Source: Cohnella lupini
GTDB lineage: Bacteria > Bacillota > Bacilli > Paenibacillales > Paenibacillaceae
Length of the DNA stretch: 64,000 nucleotides
Assembly: GCF_003386205.1 (NCBI RefSeq)
Contig: NZ_QRDY01000013.1
Coordinates: 1-64,000, forward strand
Direction: 5' to 3'
In this document: piece after piece, positions 27,238 to 35,897 of the stretch
How the letters are laid out: the number at the start of each line of letters is the position of its first letter
Position numbering within the stretch: position 1 is the stretch's first letter
Notes under the pieces: model-generated
Databases searched by the model: none
What the model was told of the DNA's origin: nothing
Seen by the model: the letters and a program-made list of their open reading frames with translations, nothing else
Translations under genes and position numbers: made by a program

Positions 27238-28137
27238 TTAATGCTTGTTTCTACGATCTTTGATCCACAGCGGAATCCGGAACAAGATATTGAACATAAG
27301 AATGACGAACACGAGAACCGCCGCCGCTTTGTCCGAGATCGAAACCGCATCGGGGACGATCGCCTCCGACTGGACGTACCACAAGTGAACCGCGAGTGTC
27401 TCGCCCGGTGACAGAAGATTGAAATCCCACATCTCGCCGGAGGTCGTTACGCCGGCCGTCAGAATGATAACCGCGCTTTCCCCGAACGCTCGTCCGGCAA
27501 CTAAGCATATTCCGGTTACGATGCCGCTAATCGCAGTCGGAACCAATACGCGGCGAATCGTTTGCAGATGCGTCGCACCCAAGGCAAAGGATGCTTGCTT
27601 TAATTCCTTCGGAACGGATCTGATCGCTTCTTCCGTTACCCGGGTCATCACGGGCAGGTTAAGGAACGCCAGACTGATCGCTCCCCCGATAATGGTAAGA
27701 CCGATTTGGAACATCTCCACGAACAGGGCGATTCCGAACAATCCGAAGATGATCGATGGCACGGACGCCAAACCTTCGACGCAAATTCTCACGAAGCCGA
27801 TCCACTTATTGTTAGGGGCGAATTCCGCCAAGTAAATACCAGCAGACATGCCTAGAGGAACGGCAATGAGCAATGAAATGAACAGCATGTAGAAAGAATT
27901 GAACAAAGCCGGTCCGATTCCCCCACCCTCCTCCATTTCGCTTGGCAAGCCCATAATGAACCCCCAAGTCAAATTAGGAAGGCCTTTTTGCAAGATCAAA
28001 TACAACAAAGCCAAGATGAACAAAACGATGCAGGCTGATATTCCCCATACGAATACGGTAAACATGCGATTTTTGAAATCGTTGATCCCTCTGTTGGAAC
28101 TGAACGCTCCGCGCGTTCCCGAAGTTGCCGTTTTCAT
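27238..28137 (-). CDS. pstA: Phosphate ABC transporter permease PstA (copy 2)
   Basis: A 299-residue PstA-type permease with six helices. The permease loop reads EEAIRSVPKELKQASFALGA and GRAFGESAVIILTAGVTTSG matches the PstA motif. It overlaps the upstream pstC by 4 bp (ATGA), with AGAGGAAAGGGGC as ribosome site. It is the last gene of the second unit, and no pstB follows; the next gene is the convergent LysR regulator. Confidence 0.95.
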   Translation of the reverse strand: MKTATSGTRGAFSSNRGINDFKNRMFTVFVWGISACIVLFILALLYLILQKGLPNLTWGFIMGLPSEMEEGGGIGPALFNSFYMLFISLLIAVPLGMSAGIYLAEFAPNNKWIGFVRICVEGLASVPSIIFGLFGIALFVEMFQIGLTIIGGAISLAFLNLPVMTRVTEEAIRSVPKELKQASFALGATHLQTIRRVLVPTAISGIVTGICLVAGRAFGESAVIILTAGVTTSGEMWDFNLLSPGETLAVHLWYVQSEAIVPDAVSISDKAAAVLVFVILMFNILFRIPLWIKDRRNKH

Positions 28138-29102
28138 TGGTGCGCCCCTTTCCTCTGCAGCAAACGAACCAGTACGATCATCAGAAGGGAAATGACGAGC
28201 AATAGGAAGCCCATCATATACAGCGCGTTATTCCAAGTGGAATCGAACGGCACGTTGGCGATTTGCATGACGATATTGCTTGTTAAGACCGAAGTCGGCT
28301 TGAATAAAGCATCCGCCAATTGCGGCGTATTTCCGATGACCATGACGACTGCCATCGTTTCCCCGATTGCTCGAGCCATTCCTAGGATGACACCGTACAT
28401 GATTCCGCTTCTAGCCGCGGGAATCGTCACTTTGAATATCGTCTGGAACCTTGTCGCTCCCAGCGCATACGAAGCGTCTCTGTATTTCTTTGGAACAACG
28501 CTAATCGCATCGTCGCTTATCCGGCTGATGGTCGGAAGCACCATTATCGTTAACACGATAGCCGCCGCCAAGATTCCGTCACCCATGTTCGTACCCGTGA
28601 TATCCCTTAACAATGGAATCAAGATCGTTAATCCGAGGAAACCGTACACGACCGATGGAATTCCGACAAGCAAGTCCAGAATCGGACGAAGAAAATTTCT
28701 CATCCATCCCGGTGCGACCTCCGCTAAAAATACCGCGATAACGATGGACAACGGAACCGAGATCAGCAACGTAAGAATCGTAAGCGCGAACGTGCCGAAA
28801 ATAAAGATGAACGCCCCGTAACTTTCGTTTTCCGGCGACCAATCGGAGGAGAAAAAGAAGGTCATCGGGGAAACGTCCCGGAAGGTTAATACCCCTGTGC
28901 GGAACATGAAGAACAGGATGCTGAACAAAATCAAACAAACGAAAGCCGCGCTTGCGATGCAGGCGATCTTGAATGCGCGGTTGTAGAACAAAAGCCTGTT
29001 TTTCCGATCAAATAATTTACCGGAACCGGTTTTGATGCTGCCTCCGAGCTCGCTTGAGTTCGTGCTTATGACCGGATTTGGAGCCGAAGTATCCAGTTGC
29101 AT
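28134..29102 (-). CDS. pstC: Phosphate ABC transporter permease PstC (copy 2)
   Basis: A 322-residue PstC-type permease. It has a longer cytoplasmic N terminus than copy 1 (about 45 residues before the first helix). Motifs are DDAISVVPKKYRDASYALGA in the permease loop and MARAIGETMAVVMVIGNTPQ near the C terminus. AGGAGGATATC precedes the ATG. It lies after the second pstS with a strong hairpin between them. Confidence 0.95.
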   Translation of the reverse strand: MQLDTSAPNPVISTNSSELGGSIKTGSGKLFDRKNRLLFYNRAFKIACIASAAFVCLILFSILFFMFRTGVLTFRDVSPMTFFFSSDWSPENESYGAFIFIFGTFALTILTLLISVPLSIVIAVFLAEVAPGWMRNFLRPILDLLVGIPSVVYGFLGLTILIPLLRDITGTNMGDGILAAAIVLTIMVLPTISRISDDAISVVPKKYRDASYALGATRFQTIFKVTIPAARSGIMYGVILGMARAIGETMAVVMVIGNTPQLADALFKPTSVLTSNIVMQIANVPFDSTWNNALYMMGFLLLVISLLMIVLVRLLQRKGAHQ

Positions 29103-29123
29103 GACGAATGATATCCTCCTCTG

Positions 29124-29177
29124 AAATGGGAAGAAACCAGCGTCGCGTGAAGTCCGCTATGCTGGCCTCTTCCATTT
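29124..29177 (-). promoter_or_regulatory. Intercistronic hairpin between pstS2 and pstC2
   Basis: AAATGGAAGAGGCCAGC pairs with GCTGGTTTCTTCCCATTT almost throughout (one bulge and two G-T pairs) around a 19-nt loop. No T-run follows. It sits where the pstS-pstC hairpin of the first operon sits. Confidence 0.65.
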
Positions 29178-29198
29178 GTATCGCTATGGAGTGCTTAA

Positions 29199-30050
29199 TT
29201 ATTTAATCGCGGAGATCGGGATGAATTTAAGCTTTTTCAGGGAACCGTTTTGGAACTTAACGCTTTGAATGTATTCGATGAATGCTTTAACCGCACCCTC
29301 CGGCTTGCCTTTAGTCATGAAGTATCCGAAGCCCCATACTTTATAGGTTCCGTTGATGACATTTGCTTCGGATGGAGCAACTCCGTTGATTTGCAGAGCT
29401 TTCATGTTGCTCGTTACGTATACGAGATCGATATAACCGATCGCGTTCGGCGTCGTTTCGATAGCCGTTTTCATGTCTCCGCTTGATTTTACTTCTTTAT
29501 AGTTACTGCCCTTACTCAGGAACTCGGAGCCTGCCAAAGCTTTCATTTGGAAGTTAACGCGAGTACCGGAACCGAAAGCGCGGTTTACGACGATGATGCT
29601 GGCGTCAGAACCGCCGACGTCTTTCCAGTTCGTGACTTTACCGGAGAAAATGTCTTGCAATTGTTTCGTAGTCAGGTTGCTGACTCCGACATTCTTGTTC
29701 GCTACCGCCGCGAAAGGGATAACGGCTACTTTGTTCGCGACTTGTCCATCGAACTTCTTGAAGCCGGGAACGTCGGTGGAAGCGTCCCAATCTACCGCGC
29801 CGATGTCCGCGATGCCTTTACGTACGGATTGCGGACCCGTGATGGAGCCGGCAGCGGAAGCCGAGATTTTGACCTTCGGGTTCAGCTTCTTGAACTCGTT
29901 AGCTGCTTGCAGCGTTAGCGGCAGAAGAGCGGAAGAGCCGTTGATTACGATTTTGCCTTTCAGGGAGCTTGCTGCGCCTACAGAAGAGATGGAAGAAGCG
30001 ACAAGCGCGATCGCCATAGCGGCGACGGATAAGGATTTGAACAATTTCAT
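29199..30050 (-). CDS. pstS: Phosphate-binding protein PstS-like (copy 2), not a lipoprotein
   Basis: A 283-residue phosphate-binding protein. Ligand-type segments are INGSSALLPLTLQAA, ASAAGSITGPQSVRKG and NRAFGSGTRVNFQMKA. Unlike copy 1 it has a standard Sec signal peptide (cleavage likely after VGA) and no lipobox cysteine, so it would be released or held by other contacts. It is the second gene after the beta-propeller protein (30-bp gap) and precedes pstC2 and pstA2. Confidence 0.92.
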   Translation of the reverse strand: MKLFKSLSVAAMAIALVASSISSVGAASSLKGKIVINGSSALLPLTLQAANEFKKLNPKVKISASAAGSITGPQSVRKGIADIGAVDWDASTDVPGFKKFDGQVANKVAVIPFAAVANKNVGVSNLTTKQLQDIFSGKVTNWKDVGGSDASIIVVNRAFGSGTRVNFQMKALAGSEFLSKGSNYKEVKSSGDMKTAIETTPNAIGYIDLVYVTSNMKALQINGVAPSEANVINGTYKVWGFGYFMTKGKPEGAVKAFIEYIQSVKFQNGSLKKLKFIPISAIK

Positions 30051-30080
30051 TGATAATTTCTCCTTTGATTAACTCATAGA

Positions 30081-31493
30081 TTATTTAGTTGTTGGTTTCC
30101 ATTGTCCGTTGATATCCAGGAATACGCGTCCTTCATTCACTACGGCGAACGGCGATCCGGATTTAACGATGATCTCGCTTACTGTATCGGACAGGGTGTA
30201 CAGTTGCTTCGCTGCGCCGGTAGCAGGGTCGACTTCGTAAACGAATTGATTCGATCCGTTACCTTCTGTCAACAAGTACCATTTACCGCCGGATACGACC
30301 GCTTGGTACACGTCTTTTTCGGTAAACAACGTTTTTGACGTTTTATCATTGCTAACGATTACGAGCGTCGATTTAACTTCATCTTCGCTGCTTACGCTTA
30401 CGTAACCTACGCTTGAACCGTCTGCGGCAGCATGGATGAACACTTTGTCATCGGCCGTTGTCGACAATTGCGCGGGTTTGTTGTCCTTGATGGACGGGTC
30501 GACCGTGTATGCGAAGATTTGCGGCTCCGTGCCTTTCATGTCGATCGCGACATCGTCGCTCTCTACGGGCAGATTGGCGTCAGCGACTACGGCACCCGGC
30601 TTCGTTACCGTATAAGTTACCGTTTTGCCGTCTGCGGATACGTCCAGGTTCGCTTTATAATCCACTTTGTCTTCGAGAACTTTAGAAATCGTGCCCGTCG
30701 CCGGATCCAGCTTCGCGACTACGCTTCCTTTGTCCCCTTGCAGGAAGTAGATGATCGAGCTGTCGGAGGACCAGACCAATTCCGGTTTAATGGAAGTGTC
30801 TTCGCTCACTTTGGTCGACAACTTCGTCGCGAAATCGATAACGAATACTTCGCCCGCGTTGTTCGTGTAAGCCGCTTTCGCTCCGTTCGGCGCGATGACG
30901 AAATCCGAAATTTCTTCCAGGATGCGAAGCTGTTCGTAACTAGCCGTTTGCGCGTCGACCAAGTAATCGAGGCGACCTGTTTCCGTTTCTTGCGTAGCGA
31001 TGAATTTAGCGGAATCTACCCATTGGATACGATCGACGTTTCCGAGCAAATCGGCATCGATCCAGATCGTACCGGAAGCATCCTTCGCGAATTGTCCGCC
31101 CAATGCTTGAACGAATGTTTTCAATTCTACGTATGTAACGCCTTTAACGCTTTTTACGGGTACAGTCAGCTTTTGCTCCGCTCCATCTACTTTGATCAGG
31201 GTGCTGTTTGCCGTCAGTTCCACCGTATGTCCTTTAAGCGTAGCCGTAATGACGCCTTTGGTCGCTTGAAGCTTAACTCCGAGTTTCGTGCTCAGATCCC
31301 GAAGGGATACCAAAGTCCTACCTTTTTCGAAGAAAGTAGCAAGGTTAACCGCAATTCCGTTTACGGTGTAAGTCGAATTCGTAACCTGCACTGCGCTCGC
31401 TTTCGTTACGGTTGCCGCTGAAGCCGCCCCCACTGCGGATACTCCTACAGCTAACGCTAACACAGAAACAATTGACGCTTTTTTTAGCAACAT
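30081..31493 (-). CDS. Secreted protein: copper amine oxidase N-terminal-like domain plus beta-propeller
   Basis: The 470-residue protein has a Sec signal peptide (cleavage near AASA, about 25), then a domain of the copper amine oxidase N-terminal type (about 38-150; GRTLVSLRDLSTKLGVKLQA and GVTYVELKTFVQALGG are the paired family motifs), then a TolB/WD40-like propeller (about 155-470) with repeated PNGAKAAYTN and VWSSDSSIIYF-type strands. Despite the name, the N-terminal domain is a common Bacillota surface module without oxidase activity. It leads the second pst operon, so a link to extracellular phosphate binding is plausible but unproved. Confidence 0.85.
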   Translation of the reverse strand: MLLKKASIVSVLALAVGVSAVGAASAATVTKASAVQVTNSTYTVNGIAVNLATFFEKGRTLVSLRDLSTKLGVKLQATKGVITATLKGHTVELTANSTLIKVDGAEQKLTVPVKSVKGVTYVELKTFVQALGGQFAKDASGTIWIDADLLGNVDRIQWVDSAKFIATQETETGRLDYLVDAQTASYEQLRILEEISDFVIAPNGAKAAYTNNAGEVFVIDFATKLSTKVSEDTSIKPELVWSSDSSIIYFLQGDKGSVVAKLDPATGTISKVLEDKVDYKANLDVSADGKTVTYTVTKPGAVVADANLPVESDDVAIDMKGTEPQIFAYTVDPSIKDNKPAQLSTTADDKVFIHAAADGSSVGYVSVSSEDEVKSTLVIVSNDKTSKTLFTEKDVYQAVVSGGKWYLLTEGNGSNQFVYEVDPATGAAKQLYTLSDTVSEIIVKSGSPFAVVNEGRVFLDINGQWKPTTK

Positions 31494-31541
31494 CGACTCT
31501 GATCACCCTTCTGATTATGGTAGATTTTACTTACTAGTGTG

Positions 31542-31595
31542 AGTATAGTCCCGAATTGTAAAGCGTCTGTTCGGGATTCGTATTCGAATTGTTAA
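31542..31595 (-). promoter_or_regulatory. Possible PhoP-box promoter of the second pst operon
   Basis: On the minus strand TTAACA (31590-31595), AATACG (31579-31584) and CGAACA (31568-31573) are 11 bp apart, and TATACT (31542-31547) follows after 20 bp. The geometry equals that before pstS copy 1, but only the first hexamer is a full match. Confidence 0.4.
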
Positions 31596-31597
31596 AT

Positions 31598-32779
31598 TTA
31601 TGAATTCATTTGCTCGACGAGCTTGTGGAACTCCTTGCTAACCTCGTTAGATATTTCTTTCGCTTCGCGGGAGGCTACCATAAGCTTGGAAGCTGCCTCG
31701 TGATTGAGCTCTGACGAGCTCCATAACTGGGCGAAAGTATCCTCCGTCTTCTTCACTTGGACAAATCCGTTATCCGCCCCTTTCTTGCCTTCTCCTACCA
31801 AATTAGCCGCTCCTTGAACCGCTTCGGACATGGATTTGATCAAAGTCGTGATCTGACCCGCCGACCGTTTGGTTTGATCCGCCAAGGTGCGGATTTCATT
31901 CGCCACCACTCCGAATCCTTTGCCATGCTCGCCCGCTCTCGCCGCTTCGATCGTCGCGTTCACGGCAAGCAAATTGCATTGATCCGCCAGGTCCGCGATA
32001 AGCCGGATGATTCCGTCCGCTGCGTTCGTTCTTTCGGTTAATAGATTTACCGCCTTTTCCTGCTTGGCGGCATTGCTCGACCACAGCTTGAACAGCTGAA
32101 GCATTCCGTGCAGCTCGTCTCTGCCTTGATCGGTGATTTCCGCGATCCGATCGCTGCACGCCTGGGTATCGTTCGCAGCTTCCGTCACGTTCTCGACCGA
32201 ATCGTAAATGTTCGCGATCATGGACTCCGAATCCCGAATCGTTCGGATCTGCCTGCTGACCGCTTCTCGTTGAAGCAGGCGCGACAGATTGAGCAAATCG
32301 TTCACCGTTAGGATGCCGACGAATTTACCTTTGTCCGTTAATAACACCGCGTCATAGAAGGTGACCTCGTCCCGGGATAATGCCTGATCGATTAGCGCCT
32401 GCGGCTCTATGGTCAATTCGGCGACTAGCGGCAACGGATCCATCAGCTCCGAGATCGGCCTATTCCCGAACAACGACATTCCATATAAAGAACCGAGCAG
32501 CCGAAAAAACCGATCCCTCATGATCAAGCCTATCGGGTGATGACTTTCGTCGCATACGACTACGCAATCGAGTTGCTTTTTCCTGCGGAACATATTGACT
32601 AGCGCATCGCTCTGTTGGCTTGGCGATATGACCGGACATCCCTTCATCCAGTCTCGTACGATGATCGGTTGGAAGATTTCCGTAAGGCGATCGTCGTTTC
32701 GCATAAAATCGGAAACGGTTGCTTTCGACTCCTGCTGCGGTTCGGCGCCTGTTCTGGCCATCATTGGGGCACTAATCAA
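31598..32779 (-). CDS. Cytoplasmic CBS-pair / methyl-accepting-type signalling protein
   Basis: The protein has no membrane helix. An N-terminal CBS pair (about 25-165) is followed by a methyl-accepting chemotaxis signalling domain (about 180-390) with the hairpin-tip motif [31 protein letters not shown]. The CBS part resembles that of the GGDEF protein at 18.1-20.5 kb (both have YDAV-type strands, NR before a second CBS unit and a following LMD/IMD). I use TTG 32779, which has GAGGTG 9 nt upstream; the in-frame GTG 32791 overlaps that ribosome site. It lies between the pst and tat units; the sensed ligand is unknown, a nucleotide being usual for CBS domains. Confidence 0.85.
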   Translation of the reverse strand: MISAPMMARTGAEPQQESKATVSDFMRNDDRLTEIFQPIIVRDWMKGCPVISPSQQSDALVNMFRRKKQLDCVVVCDESHHPIGLIMRDRFFRLLGSLYGMSLFGNRPISELMDPLPLVAELTIEPQALIDQALSRDEVTFYDAVLLTDKGKFVGILTVNDLLNLSRLLQREAVSRQIRTIRDSESMIANIYDSVENVTEAANDTQACSDRIAEITDQGRDELHGMLQLFKLWSSNAAKQEKAVNLLTERTNAADGIIRLIADLADQCNLLAVNATIEAARAGEHGKGFGVVANEIRTLADQTKRSAGQITTLIKSMSEAVQGAANLVGEGKKGADNGFVQVKKTEDTFAQLWSSSELNHEAASKLMVASREAKEISNEVSKEFHKLVEQMNS

Positions 32780-32920
32780 GTGAACGAGCACCTCGTTTCT
32801 TCAATTGAGAATCCGGCTTCCTTCCATATTGCCTTGAATTAAAATTATCAAATTTATGTCATGCGTTTGTTCGAACTTTGTTAACAGAAGGTAAAGTTTT
32901 CCAATGTACGCGGAATGAAG

Positions 32921-32945
32921 AAACCCCCTCCGGTAGGAAGGGGGC
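32921..32945 (-). terminator. Rho-independent terminator of phoX-tatA-tatC
   Basis: CCCCCTTCC pairs with GGAGGGGG on the minus strand, followed by TTTCTTC, just after the tatC stop. Confidence 0.75.
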
Positions 32946-32949
32946 AAGA

Positions 32950-33690
32950 TTACATAACGCTATCCTTGAATCGTTTACGGAAAACCCACTTGGAGAGAGT
33001 CACGCTGATCTCGTAAAGCAACAACAGCGGAGCAACGACAAGTAAGTCGGATACGATATCCGGAGGCGTAATCATAACGGCGGTGATCGTAAGCAGGAAA
33101 TAGGAAAGCTTCCTCGCTTTCGCTAGCCGCTTCGGACTCAGAATCCCGATTGAAGTAAGGAACATGACGACCGCCGGCATTTCGAATATAAAACCGAACG
33201 GTACCGTCATGTTTAGCATAAACGCGAAATACTTCTGGGCCGTATATACCGTTTCGAAATCATCCGCCATCTTCTCTAAGAATCCGATCACCATGGGGTA
33301 AATAATAAAGTAACCGAACGATAGGCCGAGGATGAACAGCATTGCAAGAGCCGGGATATAGGCAAGCGTCGTCTTCTGTTCCTTCGCCGACAATGCCGGT
33401 TTAACGAAACGCCATACCTGCATTCCGGCGACTGGTATCGTCACCGCGATCGCGACGACGCCCGCAAGCATGAAGTAAACCCATATCACGTCCGAAGGAG
33501 CAAGTATCGCAAGCTTCTGCTCGAGATCCCTCACAAGCCATCTATACATGTCTTTGACATACACGAACGCGCCGCTTAAGGAAACGATGAAAGCGATAAG
33601 AGTAAAGATAATCCTGCTTCGCAATTCGTCCAAATGGCCTACGAAGCTTTTGCCGAGCTTATCTTGCGGCAGAGACGTGGAGGTTTCCAT
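32950..33690 (-). CDS. tatC: Twin-arginine translocase subunit TatC
   Basis: TatC is the receptor for twin-arginine signal peptides in the membrane. The 246-residue protein has six helices and the family motif FVGHLDELRSRIIFT at its N terminus, with FEMPAVVMFLTSIGIL and a Pro in helix 5 also typical. It follows tatA by 12 bp and together with phoX forms a three-gene unit, the same logic as phoD-tatAd-tatCd in B. subtilis. PhoX is the obvious cargo. Confidence 0.96.
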   Translation of the reverse strand: METSTSLPQDKLGKSFVGHLDELRSRIIFTLIAFIVSLSGAFVYVKDMYRWLVRDLEQKLAILAPSDVIWVYFMLAGVVAIAVTIPVAGMQVWRFVKPALSAKEQKTTLAYIPALAMLFILGLSFGYFIIYPMVIGFLEKMADDFETVYTAQKYFAFMLNMTVPFGFIFEMPAVVMFLTSIGILSPKRLAKARKLSYFLLTITAVMITPPDIVSDLLVVAPLLLLYEISVTLSKWVFRKRFKDSVM

Positions 33691-33702
33691 ACGTACCCCG
33701 CC

Positions 33703-33960
33703 TTACCCGTTCGACTTCTCGACGATGGATAACTTGGCTGGGGCTTCTCCGTTTGCCGGAAGAACGCCCTTGTCCGAATCTTTCGCGTCCTTATCCTTGT
33801 CGTCGGAACCGTTGACCATCTCGCGCGTCGCCGTCTTGAATTCGCTTAGCGTTCGGCCGAAGGCACGGCCAAGCTCGGGAAGCTTGGATGGACCGAATAT
33901 GATGAGCGCGATAATCAGAATTAGAATAAGGCCGCCGATACCGATATTTCCGAATGGCAT
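33703..33960 (-). CDS. tatA: Twin-arginine translocase subunit TatA
   Basis: TatA oligomers form the protein-conducting part of the Tat pathway. The 85-residue protein has a short N-terminal helix ([18 protein letters not shown]), the hinge [20 protein letters not shown] and a charged C-terminal tail. TTAAGGAGATGAACCT precedes the ATG. It lies 59 bp after phoX and 12 bp before tatC. Confidence 0.96.
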   Translation of the reverse strand: MPFGNIGIGGLILILIIALIIFGPSKLPELGRAFGRTLSEFKTATREMVNGSDDKDKDAKDSDKGVLPANGEAPAKLSIVEKSNG

Positions 33961-34019
33961 AGGTTCATCTCCTTAAGTATAGTGGTCATGCATGTCAGAT
34001 ACGCTTGCGCGAGCTTGAA

Positions 34020-35693
34020 TCAACCTAATTGGAAGCCGCTGATGGCAACGACGCCGCAACGGGCAATTTTATCGCCCGACCGATGCGGCCATAAGCTAGT
34101 GGGTTTACTCAGATCCGTCGTATTCTCTCCCGGATGTTGAACGGAAAGGAACAACGTTTTCTCATCTGGCGTAAAGTATGGCCCCGTCATCTCGGATTCA
34201 TTCGGCCCCGAAGCGAATTGGAAGGCGTCTCCCTGGCTCGGACCGGATGTCGGAATGACGAACAGGCCATTGTTCATGAATGTAGAATAGATCCCTTTGT
34301 TCAAGCTGCTCGAGGAGATATCCGTCACGACCCACAGATTGCCGTTTCCGTCGAACGACAGGTTATCCGGGGAACTAAAGCCGGATTGGCGGCCGCCCGC
34401 CGCGAAAATTTCGAAATCGAACGAAGCCGCTCCCAGGTCATCGTCTTGTTCGAAAATACGGGTGATGTGACCATGAATATTGCCGTGCAGATCGTTATTC
34501 GTATGGCAGATAAAGACGGTGTTGTCGAACGGCGAAATTTCGATATCCTCCGGACGGTCCGTCGGCATGCCTCCGAGAAGAATAGCCGCCTCGTGGCAGT
34601 TCGTCACGACATCCGCTTGGTTCTGGAACAGCTTAAGGAAGTCCTCCTTCGTTCCTTTAAGTCCCGCCGGCGTCTTGAAGCTTGGATTGTCCAACGTTTT
34701 CTTCACCGCATCGTACGTAAGGGCGATCCATGATCCGTTCTTTAAACTTGCCACATAAAGCGTTCCATCCGCCAACAGCTCGGAATTGTTACGGCCCTTC
34801 GCTTTGTCGAACTTGCCGTTGCTTACGAACTTATAAATGCAAGCATCCTTCTTATCATCTCCCATGTACACGACGACGCGTCCATCCTTGGCAAGTCCCA
34901 TTGCCGTGTTCTCATGGTTGAATCTGCCTAACGCCGTATGCTTGCGCAAGAACGAACCGTCGAACGGATCGATCTCCACGACCCAACCGTAATGGGTTAA
35001 TGGCAGGCTTGCCGCCGCAGCCAAATCCGTGAAATTTTCTTCGCAGGAGAGAACGGTATTCCACAACGTCACCCCACCCGAACAATTGGCGAACGTACCG
35101 GTTACGGAAGTATTTCCGCCTAGTGCCGCGGAGCCTTTCCCAGGACCCGTCAATTCGAACTTCGTGAACCCGTTAATGCGACGGGCGTTCGCGGAGGACT
35201 TGTCCATTTTCCAAGAGCCGTCGGTGTCGCGGAATACTTCGATGACGGACATGCCTTGATAATATAGGGCTTGCTTGATTTGATCCGCATTCATCTTGCC
35301 GTCCTTCAACGGACCATGGAGAAAAATATTCGTATACTCGTGATTGGTCGCTAGAAGTCCCCGATGGTTTGCGCCATTGATGGGAAGGAACGCGTTGTAA
35401 TCGCATCCTTGGCCGAATTTGTCGCCCGCTTGGTTGATGACGTCGTCGAAAGCGGCCACTACGTCATACCTGTAGCCTTTAGGAAGAACGAGCTTGTCTT
35501 CGTTCGAGGGAGCGATGGGATCGAAGTGACCGCTGACCCTATTGGAATTGAATCCGAATAGGTGATCGGCCGTCTTGGAAGCCGCAGATGCTTTGCCTTC
35601 AAGCAAACCTAATCCAGCCGTTGCAGCCGCAAGCGCCGTTGCGCCAGTGCCCAGGTACGATAAAAACGTGCGACGATCCATTTGCTTGTCCAT
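34020..35693 (-). CDS. phoX: PhoX family alkaline phosphatase (DUF839), Tat-exported
   Basis: PhoX enzymes are secreted, iron- and calcium-dependent phosphomonoesterases made under phosphate starvation. The protein starts MDKQMDRRTFLSYLGTGATA, a full twin-arginine signal, with a signal-peptidase site near ASA. The body shows the DUF839 pattern, including VLSCEENFTDL, whose Cys corresponds to the iron ligand in known PhoX, and the repeated NHEY / NHEN and CHEA segments. ATG 35693 has GAGGAG 7 nt upstream; an in-frame TTG at 35708 lies on that ribosome site. tatA and tatC follow directly. Confidence 0.95.
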   Translation of the reverse strand: MDKQMDRRTFLSYLGTGATALAAATAGLGLLEGKASAASKTADHLFGFNSNRVSGHFDPIAPSNEDKLVLPKGYRYDVVAAFDDVINQAGDKFGQGCDYNAFLPINGANHRGLLATNHEYTNIFLHGPLKDGKMNADQIKQALYYQGMSVIEVFRDTDGSWKMDKSSANARRINGFTKFELTGPGKGSAALGGNTSVTGTFANCSGGVTLWNTVLSCEENFTDLAAAASLPLTHYGWVVEIDPFDGSFLRKHTALGRFNHENTAMGLAKDGRVVVYMGDDKKDACIYKFVSNGKFDKAKGRNNSELLADGTLYVASLKNGSWIALTYDAVKKTLDNPSFKTPAGLKGTKEDFLKLFQNQADVVTNCHEAAILLGGMPTDRPEDIEISPFDNTVFICHTNNDLHGNIHGHITRIFEQDDDLGAASFDFEIFAAGGRQSGFSSPDNLSFDGNGNLWVVTDISSSSLNKGIYSTFMNNGLFVIPTSGPSQGDAFQFASGPNESEMTGPYFTPDEKTLFLSVQHPGENTTDLSKPTSLWPHRSGDKIARCGVVAISGFQLG

Positions 35694-35746
35694 AAACTCG
35701 CTCCTCAATAGAAAATAGATTATCCATAAATTAGCATAAAGGGAAA

Positions 35747-35806
35747 ATGTAATTGGAGATCGAGAACAAATGTATATTTATGTAAAATAAGTTTTGCGGA
35801 TGTAAA
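35747..35806 (-). promoter_or_regulatory. Possible PhoP-binding region upstream of phoX
   Basis: TTTACA occurs twice (35801-35806 and 35781-35786) with TATACA at 35771-35776 on the minus strand. Spacing is 20 and 10 bp, so the 11-bp register is not exact. The hexamers fit the PhoP pattern and the target gene class fits. Confidence 0.35.
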
Positions 35807-35826
35807 CCGCATATGAAATAATCGCG

Positions 35827-35866
35827 AAAAAAACCGCCTCTGCGTCTAAGACGAGAAAGGCGGTTC
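35827..35866 (-). terminator. Rho-independent terminator of the isomerase-dehydrogenase unit
   Basis: AACCGCC pairs with GGCGGTT and an inner CGTC/GACG stem adds stability; TTTTTTTCG follows on the minus strand. Confidence 0.8.
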
Positions 35867-35897
35867 TAAATTCGTTATCGATGATGCGACTAGTCGA

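Noticed and set aside
30081..31493. True copper amine oxidase
   Set aside because: Only the N-terminal surface module is present; there is no catalytic domain or quinone-forming Tyr motif.
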